In this document: piece by piece, positions 52,772 through 61,336 of the stretch
Numbering within the stretch: the stretch's first letter is position 1
Layout: every line of letters begins with the position of its first letter
NCBI GenBank assembly: GCA_039817415.1
Contig: JBCBVV010000011.1
Location: 62,001 to 126,000 of the forward strand
Direction: 5' to 3'
Source of the DNA: JALEFZ01 sp039817415
Lineage (GTDB): Bacteria > Bacteroidota > Bacteroidia > J057
DNA: 64,000 bases
Notes under the pieces: model-generated
Seen by the model: only the letters and a program-made list of their open reading frames with translations
What the model was told of the DNA's origin: nothing
The model's database searches: none
Translations under genes and position numbers: made by a program

Positions 52772-53851
52772 TTATTTCCTTTCCTCAAAACAACTCATCA
52801 CATCCTCTGCAAAATAAGGTTCCTGATTGACCCAAAACATATAATCGACTCTCAGGAAATCCTTGGCAAAAGCTTGTAACATTGGAACTTTGTTGCTGCG
52901 ATTCTTTTGTTTGCTTTGAAGCTGTTCCTCATAATCATCATCTGCCCCTGTTTGGCCGACGTAATTTCCGTCCTGTACAGCAATGCCAATCGGAACTGTA
53001 TACCTGCCTTCGTGCATGAATTTCAAGGGGTGGTTGAGCTGTCCTTTTCTTCGTACCAACAAATCTGGCGAACCTAATCCTACTCCAATTTCTTCTCCAT
53101 AGGCATAAAGGCCACTGAGATAGCCTTTGTCTTTCCAGGGAAGCCATTCGCCAGGGGTAAAATTCGCATATATCATGGTGGTGGAGGTTGGAAAGGCTTT
53201 TTTCATGGCCAACATATTGGCTTTGAGACCATTGATATAGCCCTCTTCTGTAAAGTCAGGTGAAATAGCTTCACTTACTCCAATGGCTGTTTCCTGTAAA
53301 TTGACACCCTCGATCTTGCCATCAAACTGCTTCCCTAAAGCTTGAAGCAAAAGGGCAAAACGCTCTCTGACAGCTGGATTCCAGCGTTTGGCTACCCAGC
53401 CTTCTTCTTCTCCCAAGTCATTATGTTGAGGGCAAGCTCCCCCTCCATATTCCTCCGTCAAGAGATAATTGGGAATGGCCTTGTATTGAGGACTGAAGGT
53501 TACATCTTGAAGCTGAATGAAGAGTTTTTTACCATGTTTTTTGAGGTATTTCAAGTCTTGCTTAATGATGGAAAAGTCGTATTTACCCTTTTGCCTTTCT
53601 AATTGACGCCAGGAGTACATGATTTGTGCCCCTTTAAAGCGGTTATGTTGTAAAAAGGGATGGTTCACCATGGATTCTCTGTCTCTTGAGAAATAAACAA
53701 AATGCCGAATACTGTCTTCCAAAATAGGACAGCTTGCACGCAGGAACTTTTTGTAGGCATCTTTGTAGATGTCGGCTGGATGTTGAGCCAGACTCATCTG
53801 ATAGGTGAGAACTAGGAAAAAGAGGGGCATTAGCTTGCTCAGGGAACTCAT
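52772..53851 (-). CDS. Secreted TIM-barrel glycoside hydrolase-like protein
   Basis: The start at 53851 (MSSLSKLMPLFFLVLTYQMS) gives a signal peptide; the upstream part of the frame shows none. The 359-aa protein has TIM-barrel features: the W-containing YSWRQLERQKGKYDFSIIK, LFIQLQDVTFSPQYKAIP and a candidate acid Glu in GVNLQETAIG, plus WVAKRWNPAVRERF. This resembles glycoside hydrolase domains of the GH42/cellulase-type clan without a precise family. Probably secreted and acting on an external polysaccharide. Not linked to a SusCD pair. Confidence 0.65.
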   Translation of the reverse strand: MSSLSKLMPLFFLVLTYQMSLAQHPADIYKDAYKKFLRASCPILEDSIRHFVYFSRDRESMVNHPFLQHNRFKGAQIMYSWRQLERQKGKYDFSIIKQDLKYLKKHGKKLFIQLQDVTFSPQYKAIPNYLLTEEYGGGACPQHNDLGEEEGWVAKRWNPAVRERFALLLQALGKQFDGKIEGVNLQETAIGVSEAISPDFTEEGYINGLKANMLAMKKAFPTSTTMIYANFTPGEWLPWKDKGYLSGLYAYGEEIGVGLGSPDLLVRRKGQLNHPLKFMHEGRYTVPIGIAVQDGNYVGQTGADDDYEEQLQSKQKNRSNKVPMLQAFAKDFLRVDYMFWVNQEPYFAEDVMSCFEERK

Positions 53852-54003
53852 GTGATGGGATGTTTTGGGTATGTTGTTGGATGTACGGACTGAGGCTGGG
53901 GCGAGATGATCTTTTTGGCTGTTTTCCTTGCAAAATGTGATATAGCCTCGATTATTTTCCAACTCTCACACTGTCAGGTCTATCTTTCTGAAAAGCATGA
54001 ATC

Positions 54004-54627
54004 ATGAGTCAATTCCCTACCCAAAGTCTTTCCTTTACGATTGTCGCACCACCTAAGTATCCTTGGATGAACAAAGCCACAAATTTTTTCCTCGCGATTT
54101 TTGTGGTGATTTCGATTGGCATGGTCAATGTCATTATGACTGCCTGGAGGGGAACGTATAACAGACTGGGAAATAAATTTGAGGGGAAACCCGATTGGGT
54201 GATGCCTATTGTTATTTTTACAGTCATATTTTTTCTCTTGGGTGTAGGCCTGATTCTATATAGGCGACTGGTCCCTATCGAAAAGCGGGCAAAGCTGTTG
54301 GGAGAGTTGCAATTGATTCCAGAGGGGATGTTGGTCCAACTTCAAGCGATACCGCATCTTATTCCATGGAATGCCATTAGAAGAATGAATGTGTATATCT
54401 CCAGGGGGATGGCCGCACACCTTCTGGAAGAAAGTGAACCTCCTATCAGAAAGGCGGAAGTATTGCAACTCCTCGTTCATCATGAAGGGCAATGGAAGGA
54501 ATTTTGTGTAAAAAATAGAATGGAAATAGGAGGGCAGACCCACTATTTTTATGACTTCCTGATGGAGGTAAAGAAATCCAATCACTCGCTATACCAAAGT
54601 ATTCAGTTTTGGGATAGGTACAAGTAA
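54004..54627 (+). CDS. Two-helix membrane protein with cytosolic domain, unknown function
   Basis: This 207-aa protein has two transmembrane helices at about 27-47 (FFLAIFVVISIGMVNVIMTA) and 68-88 (PIVIFTVIFFLLGVGLILY), then a charged C-terminal domain (ELQLIPEGMLVQLQAIPHLI; VLQLLVHHEGQWKEF), which suggests a membrane-anchored PH-like domain (YcxB/DUF-type). The family is not certain. Confidence 0.6.
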   Translation: MSQFPTQSLSFTIVAPPKYPWMNKATNFFLAIFVVISIGMVNVIMTAWRGTYNRLGNKFEGKPDWVMPIVIFTVIFFLLGVGLILYRRLVPIEKRAKLLGELQLIPEGMLVQLQAIPHLIPWNAIRRMNVYISRGMAAHLLEESEPPIRKAEVLQLLVHHEGQWKEFCVKNRMEIGGQTHYFYDFLMEVKKSNHSLYQSIQFWDRYK

Positions 54628-54677
54628 TGGATGGGTTGATGGGCTTTTGTCCTGTATGTATTCGTCTGAGAAACTTT

Positions 54678-55688
54678 CTATTCTAATTTCTGACGCACAG
54701 CCATCATAGCCTCATTGAAGGCTTTGGGTTCTTCTTCCAACGGGCCATGACCTGAGTTTTCAAACCAGATAATCTCCTTTTTAGGCGCCTGAAGTTGATC
54801 GAGCCATGCCTCGGCTAATACAGAGGGAACATTCCAGTCATGTCTTCCTTGAAATAGAATGACAGGTACTGCCAAGGCCTTAATCTCTCGCACATCCTGG
54901 ACATAAAAATCCTTCTGGAGCACCTTAGAAGAGGCCTCCCATACACCATACCAATCATAATCCTTGTAATCCTCGTAGCCTGTTTGGGCTTTTTCCATTT
55001 CGGGGATAGCATCAGTGTTGTGAAGGGCACCCTTATAGTCGTTGACCAAGAGGTATTGCTGGAAGAATCTGTCATGTTCGTCTGCATACATGTCAGGCTT
55101 GGCGAGGCTATCTAGTTTGGCAAGCGCTAGTTTGTCGTCATTTTCTATCGCCATTTCCTTCAACCAGTTTTGGGAAATCTTCATGCCTTCAGTCATGTTG
55201 ATGAACTGAGCTACCCCAAAATAAGCCTTGTAATGCGCTGGTTCTTGTTGGACCATCTTGACGCCAACTAGGCTTCCCCAAGAGTAACCTGCGAGGTAGA
55301 TCTTTTTTTGACCGTATTCCTGTTGGAGCCAATGGGTAAGCTCAAGTCCGTCCTTCACGATTTGATCCAGCGATAGATTGTCCGGTTTTGGGTTCTTGGC
55401 GAAGTTCTTTCCGGCTCCTCTTTGTTCCCATACTACTAAGGTGTAAGCCTCTTCGAGTTCAGCATTAAAGTATCTGAATTGAGGCGTTTGTGGCCAGGCT
55501 GGCCCTCCATGAAGGAAAAGCAAGATGGGATTGTCGCTGGAGGACGAACGGATTTCTATGTATTGCTCTTCTCCCCCTAGTTCTAGGAAGAACTGTTTGT
55601 CAATGGGTTCAGCCTTTGAAGATTCTTGGGTCGATGTGCTGTTACAGGCTACGAAAAGGCAGATGAGGAGGAGTAGGAGTGGTCTCAT
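54678..55688 (-). CDS. Alpha/beta hydrolase lipoprotein (proline iminopeptidase-like)
   Basis: This 336-aa lipoprotein (MRPLLLLLICLFVACNS, lipobox FVAC) has the alpha/beta-hydrolase oxyanion block LLFLHGGPAWPQTPQFRYF, the DQRG-like WEQRGAGKN, the nucleophile elbow GYSWGSLVG, and catalytic Asp (FQGRHDWNVP) and His (NSGHGPLEE). HGGP and W-x-Q-R-G-x-G are typical of prolyl aminopeptidase-like enzymes. It is probably tethered at the periplasmic face and hydrolyses small peptides or esters. Confidence 0.86.
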   Translation of the reverse strand: MRPLLLLLICLFVACNSTSTQESSKAEPIDKQFFLELGGEEQYIEIRSSSSDNPILLFLHGGPAWPQTPQFRYFNAELEEAYTLVVWEQRGAGKNFAKNPKPDNLSLDQIVKDGLELTHWLQQEYGQKKIYLAGYSWGSLVGVKMVQQEPAHYKAYFGVAQFINMTEGMKISQNWLKEMAIENDDKLALAKLDSLAKPDMYADEHDRFFQQYLLVNDYKGALHNTDAIPEMEKAQTGYEDYKDYDWYGVWEASSKVLQKDFYVQDVREIKALAVPVILFQGRHDWNVPSVLAEAWLDQLQAPKKEIIWFENSGHGPLEEEPKAFNEAMMAVRQKLE

Positions 55689-55847
55689 AGGAGTAGGATG
55701 AATGAAAGGCTAAGGTATTGAGATATTTGTTGGGATGGAAATGGGATACTCGTCACCATCATCACCTTCCTTTTTCTCTAGGAATTTGACTTTGTTATAC
55801 TGACTTTTCTACTTATTGGATAGAGTTTGATTCGAATTTATTTGTAA

Positions 55848-55888
55848 AAAATAAATCGGGGCATCATCAATATATGAATGATGCCCCG
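55848..55888 (-). terminator. Intrinsic terminator after the siderophore-interacting protein gene
   Basis: A perfect 11-bp stem CGGGGCATCAT / ATGATGCCCCG (55857-55888) is followed, read leftward, by ATTTATTTTTTAC. It lies 31 bp beyond the stop at 55920 and is the clearest leftward terminator in the window. Confidence 0.85.
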
Positions 55889-55919
55889 AATTTACATTCG
55901 CATAATTCGAACTAAGTGA

Positions 55920-56633
55920 CTACCCAAACAACTCCCGCCTTTTGGCTTGTTTATGCTCCTCTTCGTTGAGGCCTATTTTCCAGTAGGAACTAATATAGCG
56001 CGCACTATTTTTGAAGCGACCTTCTCCTGAGAAATACTGTTTGATCTCTCGAATTGTGCTCAACTCCCCAGCTACAAATACGTTGGGAACTCCGTCTAAA
56101 GGAGCAAGCTTCTGGATCGCTTCCAATTGCTGCTTGCTTTTAATTTTCGGGTCAGGATGATGTAGCCATTGAACCTTAATCCCCGCTGGAATAGAAAGTT
56201 CTTGTCGATCTTTTTCATCTGTGATTTCGAGGAAAGCATAGCCTTTAGCATTTGCATCAAGGGATTCCATCACCGAAATAGCAGCCGGAATAGCGGCCAT
56301 ATCAGCAGCGAAAATAAACCAATCCCCTGCTGTTGGATCAATTTTTAACCTTCCTGGACCTCTGTATGCAATTTGGTCTCCTTCTACTGCTTGCAAGGCC
56401 CAACTGGTAGCAGCTCCTGCGGGTTGATGAATAGCAAAATCAATTGTTATTCTCTTTAATTCAGGATAATGGTTTCTAATGGTATAAGTTCTCACTGCTG
56501 TTTTTTCACCTGGGATAGTCAATTTGATATAACCCCCTGGGGCCCAAGCAAAGCTTTCTCCAAGTTCATCACCTTGAAAGGTGATTCGAATCATGTTAGG
56601 AGTGAGATATTCTTTCTCGACTACTGTCAACAT
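55920..56633 (-). CDS. Siderophore-interacting protein (FAD/NAD(P)H ferric-siderophore reductase)
   Basis: This 237-aa protein matches the SIP/ViuB family: the FAD-binding barrel with AVRTYTIRNHYPE (R-x-Y-T/S motif), FAIHQPAGAATSWAL, the NAD(P)H-binding part DWFIFAADMAAIPAAISVMES, and the C-terminal VFVAGELSTIREI and SSYWKIGLNEEEHKQ tail. It reduces the ferric iron of siderophore or other chelates in the cytosol. It has no adjacent siderophore transporter, so it stands alone with its own terminator. Confidence 0.9.
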   Translation of the reverse strand: MLTVVEKEYLTPNMIRITFQGDELGESFAWAPGGYIKLTIPGEKTAVRTYTIRNHYPELKRITIDFAIHQPAGAATSWALQAVEGDQIAYRGPGRLKIDPTAGDWFIFAADMAAIPAAISVMESLDANAKGYAFLEITDEKDRQELSIPAGIKVQWLHHPDPKIKSKQQLEAIQKLAPLDGVPNVFVAGELSTIREIKQYFSGEGRFKNSARYISSYWKIGLNEEEHKQAKRRELFG

Positions 56634-56894
56634 ATTAAAATGGGAATATTTATGAAAGATAGGGTGCTACACACATCAAGGTGGTGGGTAACCCAATACA
56701 TGGAGTCGGAATCATTAGGATTATATTGTATCGTGTATTTAGGTGTGTCCTGATTCCTACCATTTTAGGTGAAAAGTAGGCGACTAATTTTTCCTTCTCA
56801 ACATTTTTTCAATTTCCTGTAACCTTTCTCTCCCCACTTGTGTCCAAGTCGCGTGAATTCACTCATGTTATTGTTTCACTCAACTTAGATACAA

Positions 56895-57974
56895 ATGAAT
56901 CGACTATATCATACCCTATTATTTTTGACTCTTTCTCTGTCTGTGAGTGCGCAGAAGACCATCAAGGCGGTGGATGGAACAACTGTCAAAACGAAAAAGC
57001 TTGACAAACGCATCGAATTTCTCATGGACTCCATCGATATGCCAGGTCTATCGATGGCCTTGATCAATGAGCAGGAAATTGTCTACCACAAGGTTTTTGG
57101 TCAACAAAAAGTAGAGGGAGAAGCTCTCAACAAGGAAAGTATCTTCGAAGGGGCATCTTTGTCAAAGCCCATTTTTGCTTACTTCGCCATGAAAATGGTG
57201 GATAAGGGGATCCTTGATCTAGATAAGACCTTGCATGAATATTTTCCCCATCCAGCCATTGATAGCGCTTCAGTGGAGGACTACAAGACGATCACGCCCA
57301 GAATGGTACTTTCCCACAGTTCGGGCTTCCCGAATTTTAGCCAAGGGAAGAAGATTGCCTTGCCCTTCAAACCAGGAACGGATTTTCGCTATTCTGGCGA
57401 GGGATATCAGTATTTGGCGGCCATCATTGGAAGCTTGAATGGGGTCGGTTGGAAGGATAAGTTCAATGCGATCTTCGAACAAGAAGTTACCCAGCAACTA
57501 GGGATGGCGCATACATCTTTCCTCTGGAATGACCATTTGGCTACACACAAAGTGTTTGGTCATAAGAAAGGTAAACCTACAGATAATGGATTGGGAGGAT
57601 GGAGCGGAAAGACCTTCAATGCCTTTTCCAGCATCCATTCCGAAGCCTACGAATATGCCCTCTTCATCCAAGCGATGCTGAAGAAGGAGGGTTTGAGCGA
57701 GGAAAGTTTCGAGGATATGTTGGCTCCACAAAATACCTTCAAGGAAGACAATAAACTTCGAGAAGAGACAGGACAAACAGCCTGGGGACTTGGATTTGCA
57801 CAAAAGCCCTCCGAAAACGGGCTGATTCACCTTCATACTGGGAACAACCACGATTTTCAGGCATATGCTATGTTTGTCATGGAAAAGGGGTATGGCTTGG
57901 TCATTTTTACCAATTCAGATAAACTCTTGCCCTTCGTACAAGGACTGGAAACCGTTTTGGGGACACAATTTTAA
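56895..57974 (+). CDS. Secreted class C beta-lactamase-fold serine hydrolase
   Basis: This 359-aa protein has a signal peptide (MNRLYHTLLFLTLSLSVSAQ) and the serine hydrolase motifs SLSK (GASLSKPIFAY), YSG in place of Y-x-N (FRYSGEGYQYLAA), and HTG (LIHLHTGNNHDF). Member of the beta-lactamase/esterase EstB-like group. It leads a rightward unit with a small membrane protein (gap about 10 bp), an ECF sigma factor and another small membrane protein. Confidence 0.85.
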   Translation: MNRLYHTLLFLTLSLSVSAQKTIKAVDGTTVKTKKLDKRIEFLMDSIDMPGLSMALINEQEIVYHKVFGQQKVEGEALNKESIFEGASLSKPIFAYFAMKMVDKGILDLDKTLHEYFPHPAIDSASVEDYKTITPRMVLSHSSGFPNFSQGKKIALPFKPGTDFRYSGEGYQYLAAIIGSLNGVGWKDKFNAIFEQEVTQQLGMAHTSFLWNDHLATHKVFGHKKGKPTDNGLGGWSGKTFNAFSSIHSEAYEYALFIQAMLKKEGLSEESFEDMLAPQNTFKEDNKLREETGQTAWGLGFAQKPSENGLIHLHTGNNHDFQAYAMFVMEKGYGLVIFTNSDKLLPFVQGLETVLGTQF

Positions 57975-57985
57975 CAGGAATGATC

Positions 57986-58303
57986 ATGGATAAATGGGCA
58001 GAAGCATTAGGAGGATTAGTCTTTTTTGGTGGAATGGTACTCATCGTGTATTTCATCGCGCGATACACCTACCTGATCCGAAAACTAATGGCAGAAAAGG
58101 GCTTATTAAACAATGAATCCAAATCTCGGATCACCAAAATAGATGTGGCCTTTGCTACCATTGGAGTAGGCTTGGGCTTGGTGATTGCTGCGGGTTTGTC
58201 TGCCATGGGACTGGATGAAGGCATACTCGATACGCTTTCTTGGGGAATCGTGTTGATTCTTGGCGCTTCAGGTTTGCTCATTTCTTCAAGACAAAAGAAG
58301 TAG
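57986..58303 (+). CDS. DUF6249-like small membrane protein
   Basis: The start at 57986 (second Met) is preferred, as AGGA lies at the right distance upstream; the first Met at 57980 is nearly equivalent. The 105-aa protein has helices at about 8-24 (ALGGLVFFGGMVLIVYFIARY), 52-74 and 82-100 (GIVLILGASGLLISS). DUF6249-like proteins in Bacteroidota often precede ECF sigma factors, as here. Function unknown; it could sense the envelope. Confidence 0.68.
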   Translation: MDKWAEALGGLVFFGGMVLIVYFIARYTYLIRKLMAEKGLLNNESKSRITKIDVAFATIGVGLGLVIAAGLSAMGLDEGILDTLSWGIVLILGASGLLISSRQKK

Positions 58304-58307
58304 GCCC

Positions 58308-58865
58308 GTGGACCGTGGCGAATTAGATAAAAGAGCCATCGAGCGGGTGAAGGCTGGAGAACAAGCTGCATTTAGGGAGTTGATAGAACGCTACCAGGAT
58401 GAGGCTTTTTCTCTGGCTTATTCCCTTTTGAAGGAGAGAGAATGGGCGGAGGATGTCTTGCAGGAGGCTTTTATCAAGGCTTTTGACAAGATTCATTCCT
58501 TCTCCTATCAATCTTCCTTTTATACTTGGCTGTATCGGATTGTCGTCAATCGTTGCTACAATGAGTTGCGAAAAAAGCGATTGACCCGACTCGGTTTGTG
58601 GGAAAAGGGGGGCGGGGGTGAAGAGGCTGCTGATTTGGTCTACACAAATGATCGCAAACAAATTGTTCAGGCAGCTTTAGATCGGATGAAACCCAATGAG
58701 GCTCTTGTTCTTCGGTTATTCTATCTGTCAGAGCTGAAAATTGAAGAAGTAGTCGAAGTAACAGGTTTTAGTGTCTCCAAGGTAAAGGTTACGCTTCACC
58801 GTGCAAGGAAAAGTTTTGCGGATATTATCAAAAAACACCTGGGAAAGGAAATAGAAGACTTATGA
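58308..58865 (+). CDS. ECF-type RNA polymerase sigma factor
   Basis: The GTG at 58308, directly after the upstream stop, is preferred because sigma2 similarity begins soon after (GELDKRAIERVKAGEQAAF). An ATG at 58260 would add 16 residues of poor quality and overlap the neighbour. The 185-aa protein has region 2 (RELIERYQDEAFSLAYSLL, EDVLQEAFIKAFDKIHSF, FYTWLYRIVVNRCYNELR) and region 4 (AALDRMKPNEALVLRLFYLSELKIEEVVEVTGFSVSKVKVTLHRAR). It directs an alternative regulon, probably stress- or envelope-related. It overlaps the next gene by 4 bases (ATGA). Confidence 0.9.
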   Translation: MDRGELDKRAIERVKAGEQAAFRELIERYQDEAFSLAYSLLKEREWAEDVLQEAFIKAFDKIHSFSYQSSFYTWLYRIVVNRCYNELRKKRLTRLGLWEKGGGGEEAADLVYTNDRKQIVQAALDRMKPNEALVLRLFYLSELKIEEVVEVTGFSVSKVKVTLHRARKSFADIIKKHLGKEIEDL

Positions 58866-59182
58866 AAGATCCGATTAAAGATTTGATACAGGACAGTGGG
58901 CTTGAACCTTCAGAGGGATTCTCGGAGGCGACCATGGATCGATTGGAACATCGCCTATTAGCGCGCATGCAATGGAAGCTCCATACCCTAATTGCTGCGG
59001 TGGTAGGCTTCATCGGCTTGGTTATGTGGAACCTGTTATCCGCTGGTTTTCAAGTGAAAGCTTTTGGGAATGTCATCGGTGTACCGAGGGTGCTTACTAT
59101 GGTCGTGTTAAGCTTAGGGACCTGTTTTGTCGTAGGGCATTTGCTTTTGCTTCGAAGGGTAGGCCAACTTGAAAAAGGCTAA
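58862..59182 (+). CDS. Small membrane protein, candidate anti-sigma factor
   Basis: This 106-aa protein begins MKDPIKDLIQDSGLEPSEGF, a short soluble helix region, followed by two transmembrane helices (TLIAAVVGFIGLVMWNLL, VLTMVVLSLGTCFVVGHLLLL). Its start overlaps the sigma-factor stop as ATGA, so it is translationally coupled. The position matches that of anti-sigma factors, which bind the sigma factor at the inner face of the membrane. It lacks a recognisable zinc-binding anti-sigma motif, so the role is inference from position. Confidence 0.7.
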   Translation: MKDPIKDLIQDSGLEPSEGFSEATMDRLEHRLLARMQWKLHTLIAAVVGFIGLVMWNLLSAGFQVKAFGNVIGVPRVLTMVVLSLGTCFVVGHLLLLRRVGQLEKG

Positions 59183-59196
59183 TATTTCTTCAACCT

Positions 59197-60099
59197 CTAA
59201 TACAAATAATCCCAGGCTGCGATGCTCAATTGCAGGTAAATGCGGTTTTTACTGAGTCTTCCTCCCGGAATCGTCCCGTCATCAATCCATTGATGGATCG
59301 TATCCTGTGTCAACATGCGGATACGTTCGGAATCATATCCTACAGACAAGGTCAGGAGATCATAATGTAGGTTGAGATGTAGGATGCCGTGCGAATAGTC
59401 TGCGCCATATTGGTTGGTCATGTCATACACCTGCCCAAAGTCAAGGTTGGTCAATCCCTTAGTAGTACCTGTCCAAAGTGTCAAGCCCATCCCCACACCC
59501 ACCAACTTGTCCTTGTAGATGAAGCGATAATCTGCCATAAAGCTCGCTGTCCGAAATTCATCCAGCCCCAAAAAGGCAAAGGCATCATTCTCCATTTTGA
59601 TACTCAAGATTCCTGTTGGAAACATTCTTTGATACTCAATCCCTCCAGCGAACTGATTCGTCTTATCCGTACTTGCATAATGTAGATAGTAGAACCCCAG
59701 GGTATGTTTGCGAAAGCCACGGAAATAATAGCTATCAGCAAAGCGTTCAGGCGTTTCCCCATAAGAATATCTGAGGGATGCCATATTGATCGAACTTAGA
59801 CTTGCACCCGGAATGCCGAGGTTGCTCAGGTTCAGACGCAAACTAGCATGCAAACGGAATTGGAGTTCGTTTTCCTGGGGAAGCTGAATTCGTAGGCTAG
59901 GAGAAAGGTGATAAGCAAATTCATTGATGTGAGAGCCTACTTTGAGACTAGGGTAAAGGAGGAGATTGATATTTCCTTTTTGTTGATCCACAAAGATACC
60001 ACCATAGGCGCGGTCTGGGAGCTGGAGGGGGGACTGTTGGGCGAATGTTAACGGCATTCCTATTCCCCAAATGAGCAATGCAAGCAAGTATATTTTCAT
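59197..60099 (-). CDS. Secreted beta-rich protein, possible outer-membrane barrel (toxin-23-like domain?)
   Basis: This 300-aa protein has a signal peptide (MKIYLLALLIWGIGMPLTFAQ) and a beta-rich body: VGSHINEFAYHLSPSLRIQL, RLNLSNLGIPGASLSSINMA, FMADYRFIYKDKLVGVGMGLTLWTG and GILHLNLHYDLLTLSVGYDSER. It ends SIAAWDYLY. It could be an outer-membrane barrel; the NDAFAFLGLDEFRTASFM...LTLWTG stretch also recalls a family named after polymorphic toxin type 23, but no toxin role is implied. I would call it an envelope protein of unknown function. Confidence 0.6.
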   Translation of the reverse strand: MKIYLLALLIWGIGMPLTFAQQSPLQLPDRAYGGIFVDQQKGNINLLLYPSLKVGSHINEFAYHLSPSLRIQLPQENELQFRLHASLRLNLSNLGIPGASLSSINMASLRYSYGETPERFADSYYFRGFRKHTLGFYYLHYASTDKTNQFAGGIEYQRMFPTGILSIKMENDAFAFLGLDEFRTASFMADYRFIYKDKLVGVGMGLTLWTGTTKGLTNLDFGQVYDMTNQYGADYSHGILHLNLHYDLLTLSVGYDSERIRMLTQDTIHQWIDDGTIPGGRLSKNRIYLQLSIAAWDYLY

Positions 60100-60209
60100 G
60101 AAAGCAGTGATAAGGCTGTTTTATTGGGTCAACTTTTTTAAGCGGCTTTGATAAGCTTGAAGATACTGTCTTTTGGTCGCCTTTTGTAGAAAGGAAGCCT
60201 TTTTACAAG

Positions 60210-60294
60210 AAAATCACACTATAGGTTGATTTTGATGTTTTTGCTTACACTTTTTCATGACGTCTACTTAAAAATCACATCATAATGTGATTTT
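60210..60294. promoter_or_regulatory. Two 24-bp dyads with common architecture
   Basis: AAAATCACAT-CATA-ATGTGATTTT at 60271-60294 has perfect 10-bp arms. AAAATCACAC-TATA-GGTTGATTTT at 60210-60233 has the same 10-4-10 layout with degenerate inner bases. The starts are 61 bp apart. They lie between the 59197-60099 gene (start at 60099) and an 18-codon frame (60306-60362) on the right. They look like a two-site operator for a dimeric regulator that is not encoded next to them. Confidence 0.55.
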
Positions 60295-60372
60295 ATTATT
60301 CATGTATGAAGAAAAATAATGGTCATCGGCCTTCTAAGATCGTCTCCACCTATTTCAAATAGCCTAGGATGA

Positions 60373-60579
60373 TTATCCATTCTCGATATCTACCACTACA
60401 GGTTTATTGACCAGGCCAAGGGCTGAATTCATATTTCCGGCATTGATATAGGGAGTTTCTGCTGTTTGTCTTGTGCCGTAACTCCCATGTATATGCCCAA
60501 AAACATGAAGGCGTGGTTTGACTTCCTCTAGCCATTTCAGCCCTATATGAGTCCCCACCTCCTGCATCATGTTGTGCAT
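60373..60579 (-). pseudogene. Truncated metallophosphoesterase fragment
   Basis: Only the C-terminal part of a calcineurin-like metallophosphoesterase remains. The 68 codons from the internal Met at 60579 read THIGLKWLEEVKPRLHVFGHIHGSYG with the distal metal motif GHIH. Upstream the same frame stays open without a start (FFCHLGPM, where HLGPM replaces the expected H-G-P-P) and ends in an in-frame stop near 60645. The N-terminal metal-binding Asp/His residues (typically more than 100 residues) are missing, so the protein would be inactive. Confidence 0.7.
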
Positions 60580-60632
60580 AGGCCCTAGATGGCAAAAAAA
60601 GGAAAAGAAGTGAGACAGAATATGAGGATTCC

Positions 60633-61265
60633 TTATGGAATTTTATACTTCAAATCTCGAAGGTCATGGGTATAAAAATAGGCAAAATTGGATCCCATTT
60701 CTTCCCATTTTGCTTGGGTTTGGTGCTTGTCATATATCACATCTTCCCATGCAATCCTCATTTGTCTTGCACAAACCATAGGAGGAACCTGCCCGATTCC
60801 TGTTCCTAAACCTGGAATGGCTACACTTTGTACGACTTCGCTTACGGATTGCCCTGAGTCTAATGTCCCATGTTTCATTAACAATAGAATAGCTCTCATG
60901 GCGAGATAGACGTTGGGTGTTCGGTGAATCGTCATGGGATGACGCATGGTAGGGGCAGAGATAAGATAGGGAAATTGGGCGTTGTCTGTCGGGACGATGT
61001 CGGCTTGGCCCACCAAGAGTTCTCCATAGTACTTTGAGCGGATTTTTTCCTGCAATCTTTTTTCGATGTGCCAGCCCAAATGCTTGGAAATGGCAAAATC
61101 AATTCCTCCGTTCATATATCCATAGCTATTGGCAGGGCTGACTATGGCATCACATCTTAGGTTGAAAATAGAGTCGTGATGAACTGAGACTTGCTCAATT
61201 CCTTCAAATACTGTTTCCCATGCTTGTTTTAATTCTTCATGCAGTGCTACAAGTTTGATGATCAT
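60633..61265 (-). CDS. Macro-domain protein
   Basis: The start at 61265 (MIIKLVALHEELKQAWETVF) is chosen because the upstream extension overlaps the polymerase gene and shows no similarity. The 210-aa protein is a single macro (ADP-ribose-binding) domain: LRCDAIVSPANSYGYMNGGIDFAIS with the NxxGxMxGG-type loop, ADIVPTDNAQFPYLISAPTM, and VQSVAIPGLGTGIGQVPP. Such domains bind or hydrolyse ADP-ribose or its O-acetyl or protein conjugates. It lies 71 bp after DNA polymerase IV on the same strand, suggesting a link to DNA damage or ADP-ribosylation; this is inference. Confidence 0.82.
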   Translation of the reverse strand: MIIKLVALHEELKQAWETVFEGIEQVSVHHDSIFNLRCDAIVSPANSYGYMNGGIDFAISKHLGWHIEKRLQEKIRSKYYGELLVGQADIVPTDNAQFPYLISAPTMRHPMTIHRTPNVYLAMRAILLLMKHGTLDSGQSVSEVVQSVAIPGLGTGIGQVPPMVCARQMRIAWEDVIYDKHQTQAKWEEMGSNFAYFYTHDLRDLKYKIP

Positions 61266-61336
61266 ATAATATTTTCTTCTTGTTGCAATACGGGTAGGGA
61301 ATGATTTAAGATTCAATAGGGTTATGAATATTCCAC

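Noticed and set aside
60271..60294. Canonical CRP site
   Set aside because: The half-sites point the wrong way (TCACAT...ATGTGA instead of TGTGA-N6-TCACA), so a CRP-type site is not supported.
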